Of a stretch of 64,000 nucleotides of DNA, positions 57,250 through 64,000 are shown in pieces. The position numbers and the translations under genes were made by a program. This DNA is from Afipia clevelandensis ATCC 49720. GTDB taxonomy: Bacteria; Pseudomonadota; Alphaproteobacteria; Rhizobiales; Xanthobacteraceae. Location of the stretch: assembly GCF_000336555.1 (NCBI RefSeq), contig NZ_KB375281.1, positions 2,778,926 to 2,842,925 on the forward strand, in the 5' to 3' direction. Position 1 is the stretch's first letter. The number at the start of each line of letters is the position of its first letter. The notes below the pieces were generated by a model that saw only the letters and a list, made by a program, of their open reading frames with translations, did no database searches and was not told the DNA's origin.

Positions 57250-57361
57250 CTCGTCATTGCGAGCGCAAGCGAAGCAATCCATCTTACCTGACTTTGCCAC
57301 CTATTTCGATCCGTATATCTCAAAACTGGATCGCGTCGTCGGCTTCGCCTCCTCGCAATGA
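57250..57361. repeat. Family A palindromic repeat, diverged
   Basis: The left arm cgtcattgcgagcgcaagcg aagcaatcc and the right arm ggatcgcgtcgtcggcttcg cctcctcgcaatgacg match family A ends, but the loop is longer (about 50 bases) and the inner right arm is altered. It lies in the gene-poor stretch after lepA. Confidence 0.75.
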
Positions 57362-57371
57362 CGCGGCGGCA

Positions 57372-57563
57372 TCACACGATGCGGAAAGCGGCCTTCCAGT
57401 TGGAGACCGCGCGCTTCTCTGATGACCGGACAGCATCACCTTCCATCACGATAGCGCGTTGCAATCCTTGAGAATAATTGCGGGCCGCAGATACAAGCCG
57501 GCGCATCATGACACCGCTCGCGCCTGCAAGCAGCGCGATTGCCCGTCGCTGTTCATTGCGCAT
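57372..57563 (-). CDS. Possible small basic protein, uncertain
   Basis: An open frame of 63 codons on the minus strand within the 944-base interval between lepA and the DUF1508 gene. The product is basic (MRNEQRRAIALLAGASGVMM ...) with no signal peptide, membrane span or domain I know. It lies directly beside a family A repeat, and could be chance in GC-rich DNA. It is listed so that the stretch is accounted for. Confidence 0.2.
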   Translation of the reverse strand: MRNEQRRAIALLAGASGVMMRRLVSAARNYSQGLQRAIVMEGDAVRSSEKRAVSNWKAAFRIV

Positions 57564-57677
57564 TCACGCCGAATCTGCTGGGTGCAGCGTGAGGGGAAAA
57601 GCGCGCACCGCGCTTGACTCTTTGCGCCCGCCGCTCGACGGTGGTGCGCGATTGATATTCAACCATCGGAGAGGGTG

Positions 57678-57923
57678 ATGGCAGCGTCGTATAAATTCGA
57701 GATTTACAAAGACAAGTCGGGCGAATTCCGTTTTCGCTTCCGCGCGCCCAACGGCGAGAAGATGTTCGCTTCGGAAGGCTATTCCAACAAGGCATCCGCC
57801 AAGAGCACGATCAAGTCGATCGTCAAGCACGTCGCCAAGGCTGACGTCGAAGACATGTCCAAGGCCATGAAGGCGCCGAAGGACAAGCCGGCCAAGAAAA
57901 AGAAGAAGTCGAAGAAGAAGTGA
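57678..57923 (+). CDS. DUF1508 (YegP-like) small protein
   Basis: An 81-residue protein with one DUF1508 domain: YKFEIYKDKSGEFRFRFRAP then GEKMFASEGYSNKASAKSTI, typical of YegP-family beta-rich dimers. A lysine-rich C-terminus (KDKPAKKKKKSKKK) makes it strongly basic and possibly nucleic-acid binding. Its function is unknown. ATG 57678 has GGAGAGG upstream; a GTG directly before it is in frame. A strong terminator follows. Confidence 0.9.
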   Translation: MAASYKFEIYKDKSGEFRFRFRAPNGEKMFASEGYSNKASAKSTIKSIVKHVAKADVEDMSKAMKAPKDKPAKKKKKSKKK

Positions 57924-57946
57924 TTTCGGCGTTATCGCCGCAAAGG

Positions 57947-57976
57947 AAAACCCCGGCTTCGCGCCGGGGTTTTTTC
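57947..57976 (+). terminator. Intrinsic terminator after the DUF1508 gene
   Basis: aaaaccccggcttcgcgccg gggttttttc forms a perfect hairpin (aaccccgg/ccggggtt) followed by six T. A-residues on the other side allow it to work for the convergent minus-strand gene as well. Confidence 0.93.
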
Positions 57977-58004
57977 GTTTCTGAAGATGCTGTGGCGAAC
58001 GGTT

Positions 58005-60215
58005 TTAGGCCACGCGCGCCTGCACGGCTTCGCGCTGGGCCTGCAGCAGCGCGACGATCTCCTCGTTCGGCCGCGCGCGGCTGAACAGGAAGCCTTGCCC
58101 CTCGTGGCAGCCTTCGGCGCGAAGGCAACTCAGTTCGGCCTCGGTCTCAACGCCTTCGGCGGTGATGGTGACGCCGAGACTCATGCCGAGCGAGATGATC
58201 GAGCGCATGATTGCCTGCCCGTCGTGATTGGAATCGAGATCCTGCACGAATGACCGGTCGATCTTGATCTTGTCGAACGGGAAGCTGCGCAGATAGCTCA
58301 GTGACGAATAGCCGGTGCCGAAATCGTCCATCGAAATCCGCACGCCGAGCGCGCGCAGCGCATGCAGCGTAGCGAGCACCTGATCGCTCTTGTCGAGCAG
58401 CACGGTTTCGGTGATTTCGAGTTCAAGCCGCTTCGGCGACAGGCCTGAGGTCTTCAACGCATCCATCACGACCGACAGGAGATTGCCGACACGGAATTGC
58501 AGCGGCGACAGGTTGACCGCGACGCGCACATCATCGGGCCACTGCGCGGCATCCATGCAGGCGCGGCGCAGCATCAGGCCGCCGATGGCGTTGATCAGGC
58601 CGGTTTCCTCAGCGACCGGGATGAATTCCGAGGGCGGAATCATGCCGCGCTCCTGATCCGGCCAGCGCACCAGCGCCTCGAATCCGGTGATGCGGCCGGT
58701 CTTGAGATCGACCAGCGGCTGATAGTAAGGCTGCAGGATATTGCCTTCGATGGCGCCGCGCAGATCGAGTTCGATGCGCCGGCGCGTCTGCGCGCGCGCG
58801 TCCATTTCCGATTCAAAGAAGCTGAACGTGCCGTGGCCGTCGCTCTTGGCGCGCGACAGCGCCATGTCGGCGTTCTTGAGCAACTTCTCCGCGTCGTCGC
58901 CATCACCCGGCGCAATCGCGATGCCGATGCAGGCGCCGCTGATGATGGTGTGACCGTCGAACAGATAGGGTTCGCTGATGGCGTCAATCAGGCGCCGCGC
59001 CAGGAACGCCACGTCTTCGGGACGATTTACGCCAGCCTGCACGATGGCGAATTCGTCGGAGCCGAGACGCGCGATGGCGTCCTCCTCGCGCAGCGACGAG
59101 CGCAGCCGCTTGGTCACGCCCTTCAGCAGCTTGTCGCCGACCGCATGGCCCAGCGTGTCATTGATGCCCTTGAAATTGTCGAGATCGAGAAACAGCACCG
59201 CGACCTTGTCGCCGCTGCGGCGGGTATGAGCCAGCAGCTCATCGAGCCGTTGCCGCAGCAGGATGCGGTTCGGCAGTCCGGTCAGGCCGTCATGCTGCGC
59301 CATGAAGGCGAGCCGCGCCTCGGCGCGCTTGCGTTCGGTGATGTCCATCAGCGCCAGCAGCATGGCCGGCTGACCCTCGAACACCAGAAGACGCGAATAG
59401 ATCGCAACGTCGATCAGCGCACCGTCAGCCTTGACGTGCTTCCAGGTCCGCGCCGCGCGCTCCTCGGTGGTCTGCTCGCCGGTCCATGGCGCGGCCTGAT
59501 CGAAAGCCTGGATGTCCGAGACCTTCAGCTTCTCGAAGTCCTCGCGGGAATAGCCGTAATGGGCAATCGCCGCGTCGTTGACGCTGATGATCCGCTCGGT
59601 GTCCTGGCTGCACAGGATCATCGGCACGGGGTTGCCGTCGAACAGCAGGCGGAACGACGCTTCGCGCTGTTTCAGCTCGGTGATATCGACACGCAGTCCG
59701 ATCACGCCGCCGTCGCCGGTAAGGCGTTCCTCGATCAGGATGCAGCGACCGTCGGACAGGGTCTGCTCGTGGCGGTGGCCCGGATGATAGAGCTTCTCCA
59801 GCCGCTCGGCGATCCATTCATCCTCGCGGCCGACCGCGTCCGGATAATCCCCGCGCGCGACGCCGACCTTGAGCGTGTCGCGCAGCATCGCGCCTTCCTC
59901 GAACAGATCGGCGCTCTTGTTGTAGATCTCGGCGTATTTCTTGTTCCAAAGGATGTAACGGCCGTCGGAATCGAGAAACACGATGCCTTGAGGCAGGATG
60001 TCGATGGCCTCGCGCAGCCGCGCGTTGGAGCGCGCAGCGTCGGCGATCGCAGCTTCAGCCTCGGCGCGCGTACGAACGATTTCGCTGATGTCGGATGTCT
60101 TGCGGCCCTTGCCGATCAGTTTCGGAACAGGCTTTGGCCGCCGGACCGGCAGCCTTCCCCGCGCATGAACTGATTTTCCGGTCCTGGTTTTTGATTTTGG
60201 CCGATTGATCGGCAT
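58005..60215 (-). CDS. PAS-PAS-GGDEF-EAL protein, cyclic-di-GMP metabolism
   Basis: A 736-residue cytoplasmic protein. A basic N-terminus is followed by two PAS domains (about residues 60-175, LREAIDILPQGIVFLDSDGR, and 180-300, ISVNDAAIAHYGYSREDFEK). Then come a GGDEF domain (about 310-470, with ARLGSDEFAIV in place of GGDEF) and an EAL domain (about 485-735, GFEALVRWPD, LELEITETVL, DDFGTGYSSLSYLRSF, ITAEGVETEAEL). The EAL metal and catalytic residues look intact, whereas GSDEF is altered, so net phosphodiesterase activity is more likely. ATG 60215 was chosen; the frame extends to 60296. Confidence 0.92.
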   Translation of the reverse strand: MPINRPKSKTRTGKSVHARGRLPVRRPKPVPKLIGKGRKTSDISEIVRTRAEAEAAIADAARSNARLREAIDILPQGIVFLDSDGRYILWNKKYAEIYNKSADLFEEGAMLRDTLKVGVARGDYPDAVGREDEWIAERLEKLYHPGHRHEQTLSDGRCILIEERLTGDGGVIGLRVDITELKQREASFRLLFDGNPVPMILCSQDTERIISVNDAAIAHYGYSREDFEKLKVSDIQAFDQAAPWTGEQTTEERAARTWKHVKADGALIDVAIYSRLLVFEGQPAMLLALMDITERKRAEARLAFMAQHDGLTGLPNRILLRQRLDELLAHTRRSGDKVAVLFLDLDNFKGINDTLGHAVGDKLLKGVTKRLRSSLREEDAIARLGSDEFAIVQAGVNRPEDVAFLARRLIDAISEPYLFDGHTIISGACIGIAIAPGDGDDAEKLLKNADMALSRAKSDGHGTFSFFESEMDARAQTRRRIELDLRGAIEGNILQPYYQPLVDLKTGRITGFEALVRWPDQERGMIPPSEFIPVAEETGLINAIGGLMLRRACMDAAQWPDDVRVAVNLSPLQFRVGNLLSVVMDALKTSGLSPKRLELEITETVLLDKSDQVLATLHALRALGVRISMDDFGTGYSSLSYLRSFPFDKIKIDRSFVQDLDSNHDGQAIMRSIISLGMSLGVTITAEGVETEAELSCLRAEGCHEGQGFLFSRARPNEEIVALLQAQREAVQARVA

Positions 60216-60562
60216 CGCCCCGCATCCCTCGCATTCTGCGGGCAGCAGTCTTCCTATAAGTGTCTGAAAAATTGGTATCTCTGGGCCTTGCCGCAATCCG
60301 ATGAACGGACATGCTGCACGCAGGGATAACGGATTTGCTCAATTGCGAGGCTATCGTCCGACGCGCGTGCAGGCCGCGCCACCGGATTTTCCCGCTTTCT
60401 TCCGGCTCGCGGAATAAACTTCGAGGTCTCGCGAGCCAGCGGGTGTATCCATGCACCGTTAGACGGCAGCACGCATTAATTTGCGTCACCCTCGGACATG
60501 GCTAACATGAGGTAAAGAATCGCCTGCCGCGTCAACGATGCGGCTCTCTCGCGAGAGGCATC
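60216..60562. other. Intergenic region between divergent GGDEF-EAL and mepA genes
   Basis: No gene is evident in these 347 bases apart from the in-frame extension of the minus-strand gene. It must hold both divergent promoters; the section 60240-60300 (agtgtctgaaaaattggtat) is relatively AT-rich. I see no convincing operator or hairpin. Confidence 0.5.
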
Positions 60563-61495
60563 ATGACGCGGCACCGACTGATATTCGCTCTCCTTCCGCT
60601 CGTCATGGCAATGACGGTTGCAGCCTCCGCGCAGGACAAAGGGAGCGTCAATCCGAAGCCGCTTCCGCCGCTCGCCAATCCGAACGATCCGCACACACCC
60701 GCGAAGGAACTGTTCGGCCGCAAGCTGCAGCCGGCGGCGATGAAACCGAGTCCGATCGGTTTTTACGCACACGGATGCATCGCGGGCGCAGTGGCTTTGC
60801 CCATCAACGGACCGGCCTGGCAGGTGATGCGGCTGTCGCGCAACCGCTATTGGGGGCATCCCGACCTCATCGCGCTGGTGGAGCGGGTCGCTGCCAAGGC
60901 CAAGAAGAACGCAGGCTGGCCCGGCATTCTGGTCGGCGACATGTCGCAGCCGCGCGGCGGTCCGATGCTGACCGGCCATGCCAGCCATCAGGTCGGTCTC
61001 GATGCCGACATCTGGCTGACGCCGATGCCGAACCGGCAGTTCTCGCGGGAAGAGCGCGAGGAAACATCCGCCGTGATGATGGTGCGGAAAGATCGTCTCG
61101 ACATTGATCCCAACACCTGGACGCCGACGCATCTCACGGTGATCCGCGCCGCGGCGCAGGAGCCGCAGGTGGAGCGCATCTTTGTCAATGCCGCGATCAA
61201 GAAGGCGCTGTGCCGGGAAGCGAAGGGCGACCGGAGCTGGCTGTCAAAGGTGCGCCCGATGTACGGGCACGATTATCATTTTCACATCCGCATGAAATGT
61301 CCGCCCGGCAGCACCAATTGCGAATCCCAGCCGCCGCCGGGTGACAGCGAAGGCTGCAGCGCGGGCGATCTCGCCTACTGGTTCAGCGACCGCGTGCTGC
61401 ACCCCAAGCCGCCGACGAAGCCACCGAAGCCGAAGCCGCCCTTGACCATGGCAAACCTGCCCGCCGAATGCCGGCAGGTGCTGCAGGCGCCTTGA
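60563..61495 (+). CDS. mepA: Penicillin-insensitive murein endopeptidase MepA
   Basis: MepA is a periplasmic LAS-type metallopeptidase that cuts D-Ala-mDAP cross-links in peptidoglycan. In 310 residues: a signal peptide (1-23, MAMTVAASAQD), CIAGAVALPINGPAWQVMRL, the zinc ligands His and Asp in TGHASHQVGLDADIWLTP (near 138-155), and the HDYHFHIRMKCPPGS motif (near 235) with the third ligand and catalytic His. Several cysteines in the C-terminal part (GSTNCESQ, EGCSAGD) probably form disulfides. The Pro/Lys-rich tail is variable in the family. Confidence 0.94.
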   Translation: MTRHRLIFALLPLVMAMTVAASAQDKGSVNPKPLPPLANPNDPHTPAKELFGRKLQPAAMKPSPIGFYAHGCIAGAVALPINGPAWQVMRLSRNRYWGHPDLIALVERVAAKAKKNAGWPGILVGDMSQPRGGPMLTGHASHQVGLDADIWLTPMPNRQFSREEREETSAVMMVRKDRLDIDPNTWTPTHLTVIRAAAQEPQVERIFVNAAIKKALCREAKGDRSWLSKVRPMYGHDYHFHIRMKCPPGSTNCESQPPPGDSEGCSAGDLAYWFSDRVLHPKPPTKPPKPKPPLTMANLPAECRQVLQAP

Positions 61496-61715
61496 GGCAT
61501 GGCCTGGCAATCCGAATTCGGGGCCATAGCCGTAGCAAGGTAGCGATCCGGGACTTTACCCCGCAGCCACGCCTGATATGGTCGTCCGCGAACGATGCTC
61601 CGGCCCGCTGGGCGCTGCCGGAGTTGCCGGAACGGCGCTTCCGCTTGTCGTCAGATGACATGATCAAAGCCGGGTCAGGCGTGCGTTGGCGCGCAGACCT
61701 GCCATGGAGCGCCCA

Positions 61716-62540
61716 ATGACCTTGATGTCCCGCTTTCTCGTTATGACCGCGCTTGTCTGCGCCCCGCTGTTCGCGATGGCGCATGCGCAGGATGCCAAGC
61801 CTTCCGCCGCGCCATCCGCGGCGGCTCAGGACAAAACCATCACCGTTTTCGCCGCGGCGTCCATGAAGAATGCGCTGGATGAAGCCAATGCCGCCTTCGC
61901 CGCGAAAGCCGGGATGAAGGTCACGGCGAGCTACGCCGCGAGTTCGGCGCTCGCCAAGCAGCTCGAGCAGGGCGCACCGGCCGACGCCTTTATTTCCGCC
62001 GACATCGACTGGATGGACTATTCTGCGAAGAAGAAAACCATCAACGAACCCAGCCGCGTGAATCTGCTCGGCAACAAGATCGTGCTGATCGCGCCGAAGG
62101 ATTCCAAACTCACCGATGTCAGGATCGGGCAAGGCTTCGATCTTGCCAAACTCGCGGGCGACGGCAGGATCGCCACCGGCGACGTGAAGGCCGTTCCGGT
62201 GGGCAAATACGCCAAGGCTGCGCTGGAGAAACTCGGATCGTGGCAGGCGGCGGAGCCGAAGTTCGCCATGGCGGAAAGCGTGCGCGCCGCGCTGGCACTG
62301 GTGTCGCGCGGCGAGGCGGCGCTCGGCATCGTCTATGAAACCGACGCCAAGGTCGATCCCGGCGTGAAGGTCATCGGCGCGTTCCCGGCGGATTCGCATC
62401 CGGCAATCATCTATCCGGTTGCGGCGACGACTGCTGCGAAACCCGATACGGCCGGCTATCTCGCATTCCTGCGCTCGGCGGCCGCCAAGACCATCTTCGA
62501 GAAATACGGCTTCACCTTCCTGATCAAACCGACGGCGTAA
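61716..62540 (+). CDS. modA: Molybdate ABC transporter, substrate-binding protein
   Basis: ModA captures molybdate or tungstate in the periplasm. In 274 residues: signal peptide (1-25, ending FAMAHAQD), the N-terminal motif ITVFAAASMKNALDEANAAF, oxyanion-binding YAASSALAKQLEQGAPADAF, and later SRVNLLGNKIVLIAPKDS and GEAALGIVYETDA with the conserved Tyr. The ATG at 61716 has GGAG 7 bases upstream. It begins a modABC operon. No clear ModE operator palindrome was seen in the 220-base gap upstream. Confidence 0.95.
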   Translation: MTLMSRFLVMTALVCAPLFAMAHAQDAKPSAAPSAAAQDKTITVFAAASMKNALDEANAAFAAKAGMKVTASYAASSALAKQLEQGAPADAFISADIDWMDYSAKKKTINEPSRVNLLGNKIVLIAPKDSKLTDVRIGQGFDLAKLAGDGRIATGDVKAVPVGKYAKAALEKLGSWQAAEPKFAMAESVRAALALVSRGEAALGIVYETDAKVDPGVKVIGAFPADSHPAIIYPVAATTAAKPDTAGYLAFLRSAAAKTIFEKYGFTFLIKPTA

Positions 62541-62551
62541 TCGCAAACAAC

Positions 62552-63247
62552 GTGTCCGCTATTTCACCTGAGGAATGGACGGCGATCCTGCTTTCGGTGC
62601 GGGTCGCTTCCATCGCCACGCTGGTGGCCACGCCGCTCGGCATCGCCGTGGCGTGGCTGCTCGCGCGTTATGATTTCTGGGGCAAGGCCGCGATCGATGC
62701 CCTGATCTATCTGCCGCTGGTGTTGCCGCCGGTCGTCACCGGTTATCTCTTGCTGCTGACATTCGGGCGCAAAGGACTGATCGGCGAATGGCTCGCAGAT
62801 CACCTCGGCATTGTCTTTGCGTTCCGTTGGACCGGCGCGGCGCTGGCCTGCGGCGTGATGTCGTTTCCGCTGCTGGTGCGGCCGATCCGGTTGTCCATCG
62901 AAGCCGTGGACCGCAGGCTCGAACAGGCCGCCAGCACACTTGGCGCGGCGCCATGGCGCGTGTTTCTCACTGTGACATTGCCGCTCGCGCTGCCCGGCAT
63001 TCTCGCCGGCATGGTGCTGGGCTTTGCCAAGGCGATCGGCGAATTTGGCGCCACCATCACATTCGTCTCCAACATTCCCGGCGAAACCCAGACCATTTCG
63101 GCAGCGATCTATTCGCTCACGCAAACTCCCGATGGCGACGCCGCCGCGCTGCGTCTTGTGATCGTCTCCATCGGAATTGCCATGGCGGCGCTGATCGCGT
63201 CGGAAATTCTGGCACGGCGCGCCACGCGCCGGCTGCATGGGTACTAA
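62552..63247 (+). CDS. modB: Molybdate ABC transporter, permease
   Basis: A 231-residue permease with five to six spans (SVRVASIATLVATPLGIAVA, ALIYLPLVLPPVVTGYLLLL, and so on). The EAA loop, DRRLEQAASTLGAAPWRVFL (near 118-137), contacts the ATPase, and the C-terminal half carries ITFVSNIPGETQTISAAIYS, typical of ModB. The start is GTG at 62552, 11 bases after modA. Its last codons overlap a possible early start of modC. Confidence 0.95.
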   Translation: MSAISPEEWTAILLSVRVASIATLVATPLGIAVAWLLARYDFWGKAAIDALIYLPLVLPPVVTGYLLLLTFGRKGLIGEWLADHLGIVFAFRWTGAALACGVMSFPLLVRPIRLSIEAVDRRLEQAASTLGAAPWRVFLTVTLPLALPGILAGMVLGFAKAIGEFGATITFVSNIPGETQTISAAIYSLTQTPDGDAAALRLVIVSIGIAMAALIASEILARRATRRLHGY

Positions 63248-63248
63248 G

Positions 63249-63920
63249 ATGCTGTCCGTTGCCATCGAAAAGCAGCTTGGCTCTTTCCGGATCGAAGCCT
63301 GCTTCACCAGCGACGGACTGGTGACAGGCCTGTTCGGCAATTCCGGCGCGGGCAAGACCTCGATCATCAACATGATCGCCGGGCTGACAGCGCCGGATCG
63401 CGGCCACATCGCACTCGACAACGAAGTACTCGACGACAGCGCATCCGGTGTCCATGTCCCGCCGCACAGGCGGCGGATCGGTTACGTGTTTCAGGACGCC
63501 CGGCTGTTTCCTCACCTCAGCGTCCGGCAAAATCTCGATTACGGCCGCCGCATGAACGGGCTGGCACAGGACACCGCGGCGGAAAATCACACGATCGGTC
63601 TTCTCGACATCGGACATCTGCTGGATCGCCGTCCGGCACAGTTGTCAGGCGGCGAGCGTCAGCGTGTCGCGCTCGGCCGCGCGCTGCTGGCAAAGCCGCG
63701 CCTGCTGTTGCTGGACGAGCCGCTGGGATCGCTGGATGAAGAACGCAAGGCGGAGATCCTGCCCTACCTCATCCGGCTGCGGGATAAAGCCAGCGTTCCC
63801 ATGGTTTTTGTCAGCCACGATCCCGCCGAGATGCGGCGGCTGGCGACGAATGTGGTGATGCTCAAGCGCGGCAAGGTGGTCGCATTCGGCGGTGTCGACG
63901 TGCTGCCGGCGCCGGTTTGA
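63249..63920 (+). CDS. modC: Molybdate ABC transporter ATPase, without TOBE domain
   Basis: A 223-residue ATPase: Walker A FGNSGAGKTSIINMIAG (near 31-47), Q-loop YVFQDARLFPHLSVRQNL (near 82), signature LSGGERQRVALGRALL (near 127), Walker B LLLLDEPLGSLD and H-loop VSHDPAEMRRLA. E. coli ModC is about 350 residues because of a C-terminal molbindin/TOBE domain; here the protein stops after the nucleotide-binding domain (VVAFGGVDVLPAPV). The ATG at 63249 is one base after the modB stop; an ATG at 63237 overlaps modB. Confidence 0.93.
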   Translation: MLSVAIEKQLGSFRIEACFTSDGLVTGLFGNSGAGKTSIINMIAGLTAPDRGHIALDNEVLDDSASGVHVPPHRRRIGYVFQDARLFPHLSVRQNLDYGRRMNGLAQDTAAENHTIGLLDIGHLLDRRPAQLSGGERQRVALGRALLAKPRLLLLDEPLGSLDEERKAEILPYLIRLRDKASVPMVFVSHDPAEMRRLATNVVMLKRGKVVAFGGVDVLPAPV

Positions 63921-63929
63921 GCCAGTCGT

Positions 63930-64000
63930 CTATTTCAGCGCCGTGATTGCCTTCGCAAGATAATCCAGCCCTTCGATCAGCGGCGGGCCGCCGCACAGGG
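63930..64000 (-). CDS. C-terminal end of a probable ABC substrate-binding protein, cut by the window edge
   Basis: On the minus strand the frame open at the window edge reads LCGGPPLIEGLDYLAKAITALK and stops at 63930. The pattern G-P-x-L-I/V-E-G-L resembles the last helix of cobalamin/siderophore-type periplasmic binding proteins (BtuF-like). It converges with modC. Only 22 codons are visible, so this is a weak family call. Confidence 0.45.
   Translation of the reverse strand, partial: LCGGPPLIEGLDYLAKAITALK

Noticed and set aside
58497-60173. 558-codon plus-strand frame opposite the GGDEF-EAL gene
   Set aside because: All recognisable domains are on the minus strand; the frame is a codon-bias shadow.
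61496-61715. Molybdenum riboswitch or ModE site before modA
   Set aside because: I looked for the palindromic ModE operator and a Moco-like stem pattern and found no convincing match by eye; a covariance search would be decisive.

Overview
The window is a high-GC, gene-dense chromosomal segment of an alphaproteobacterium, most likely a member of the Nitrobacteraceae (Bradyrhizobium, Rhodopseudomonas, Afipia and relatives). The evidence is the blocks yidC-engB-argB-HAD-dapD-dapE, ffs-dnaX-ybaB-recR and pckA / chvI-chvG-hprK-manX-hpr, and many copies of family-typical palindromic intergenic repeats. I see no rRNA, tRNA, CRISPR array, prophage or intact insertion sequence. Both window edges cut genes: yidC on the left and an ABC-type binding protein on the right.

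Layout. 1-8.3 kb: membrane protein insertion (YidC), ribosome assembly (EngB), arginine (ArgB) and lysine/diaminopimelate (DapD, DapE) biosynthesis, with a secreted DUF1036 protein, a HAD nucleotidase and a nucleosidase, mostly co-directional with overlapping stops and starts. 8.4-18 kb: truA-fmt-def (translation), rmuC, an AmpG-like permease, a secreted SGNH hydrolase, then recR-ybaB-dnaX with the SRP RNA gene ahead of dnaX. 18-31.5 kb: HIT and Nudix hydrolases, a PfkB sugar kinase, an Lrp regulator, a YeiH transporter with its LysR regulator, phosphomannomutase, a DUF938 methyltransferase, an aspartic protease, HrpB helicase, UDP-glucose dehydrogenase and an acyltransferase. 31.7-42.9 kb: DNA polymerase I, a LysE exporter, GST, PyrE, an NhaD-type antiporter, PanE and several secreted or unknown proteins. 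42.9-46 kb: a B12/siderophore-type ABC importer beside a molbindin, so probably a MolABC-like molybdate/tungstate importer. 46-53 kb: PEP carboxykinase, a HugZ-like protein, the ChvI-ChvG two-component system and a PTS branch (HprK, EIIA-Man, HPr), a linkage known across rhizobia and Brucella. 53-64 kb: GT39 glycosyltransferase, LepA, a repeat-rich gene-poor stretch, a DUF1508 protein, a PAS-GGDEF-EAL protein, MepA and the classical ModABC molybdate importer.

Most of this is core genome and I do not see a clearly new multi-gene system. The observations worth following are: a palindromic repeat read as the signal-peptide region of a secreted protein; probable loss of two proofreading carboxylates in PolA; a RecR lacking the Toprim glutamate; two different molybdate-type importers, one with a ModC lacking its molybdate-binding domain and the other beside a free-standing molbindin; a secreted protein with paired HxT motifs like a 2H phosphoesterase; two CtrA-like half-sites before rmuC; and a 180-bp element with perfect 20-bp inverted ends.
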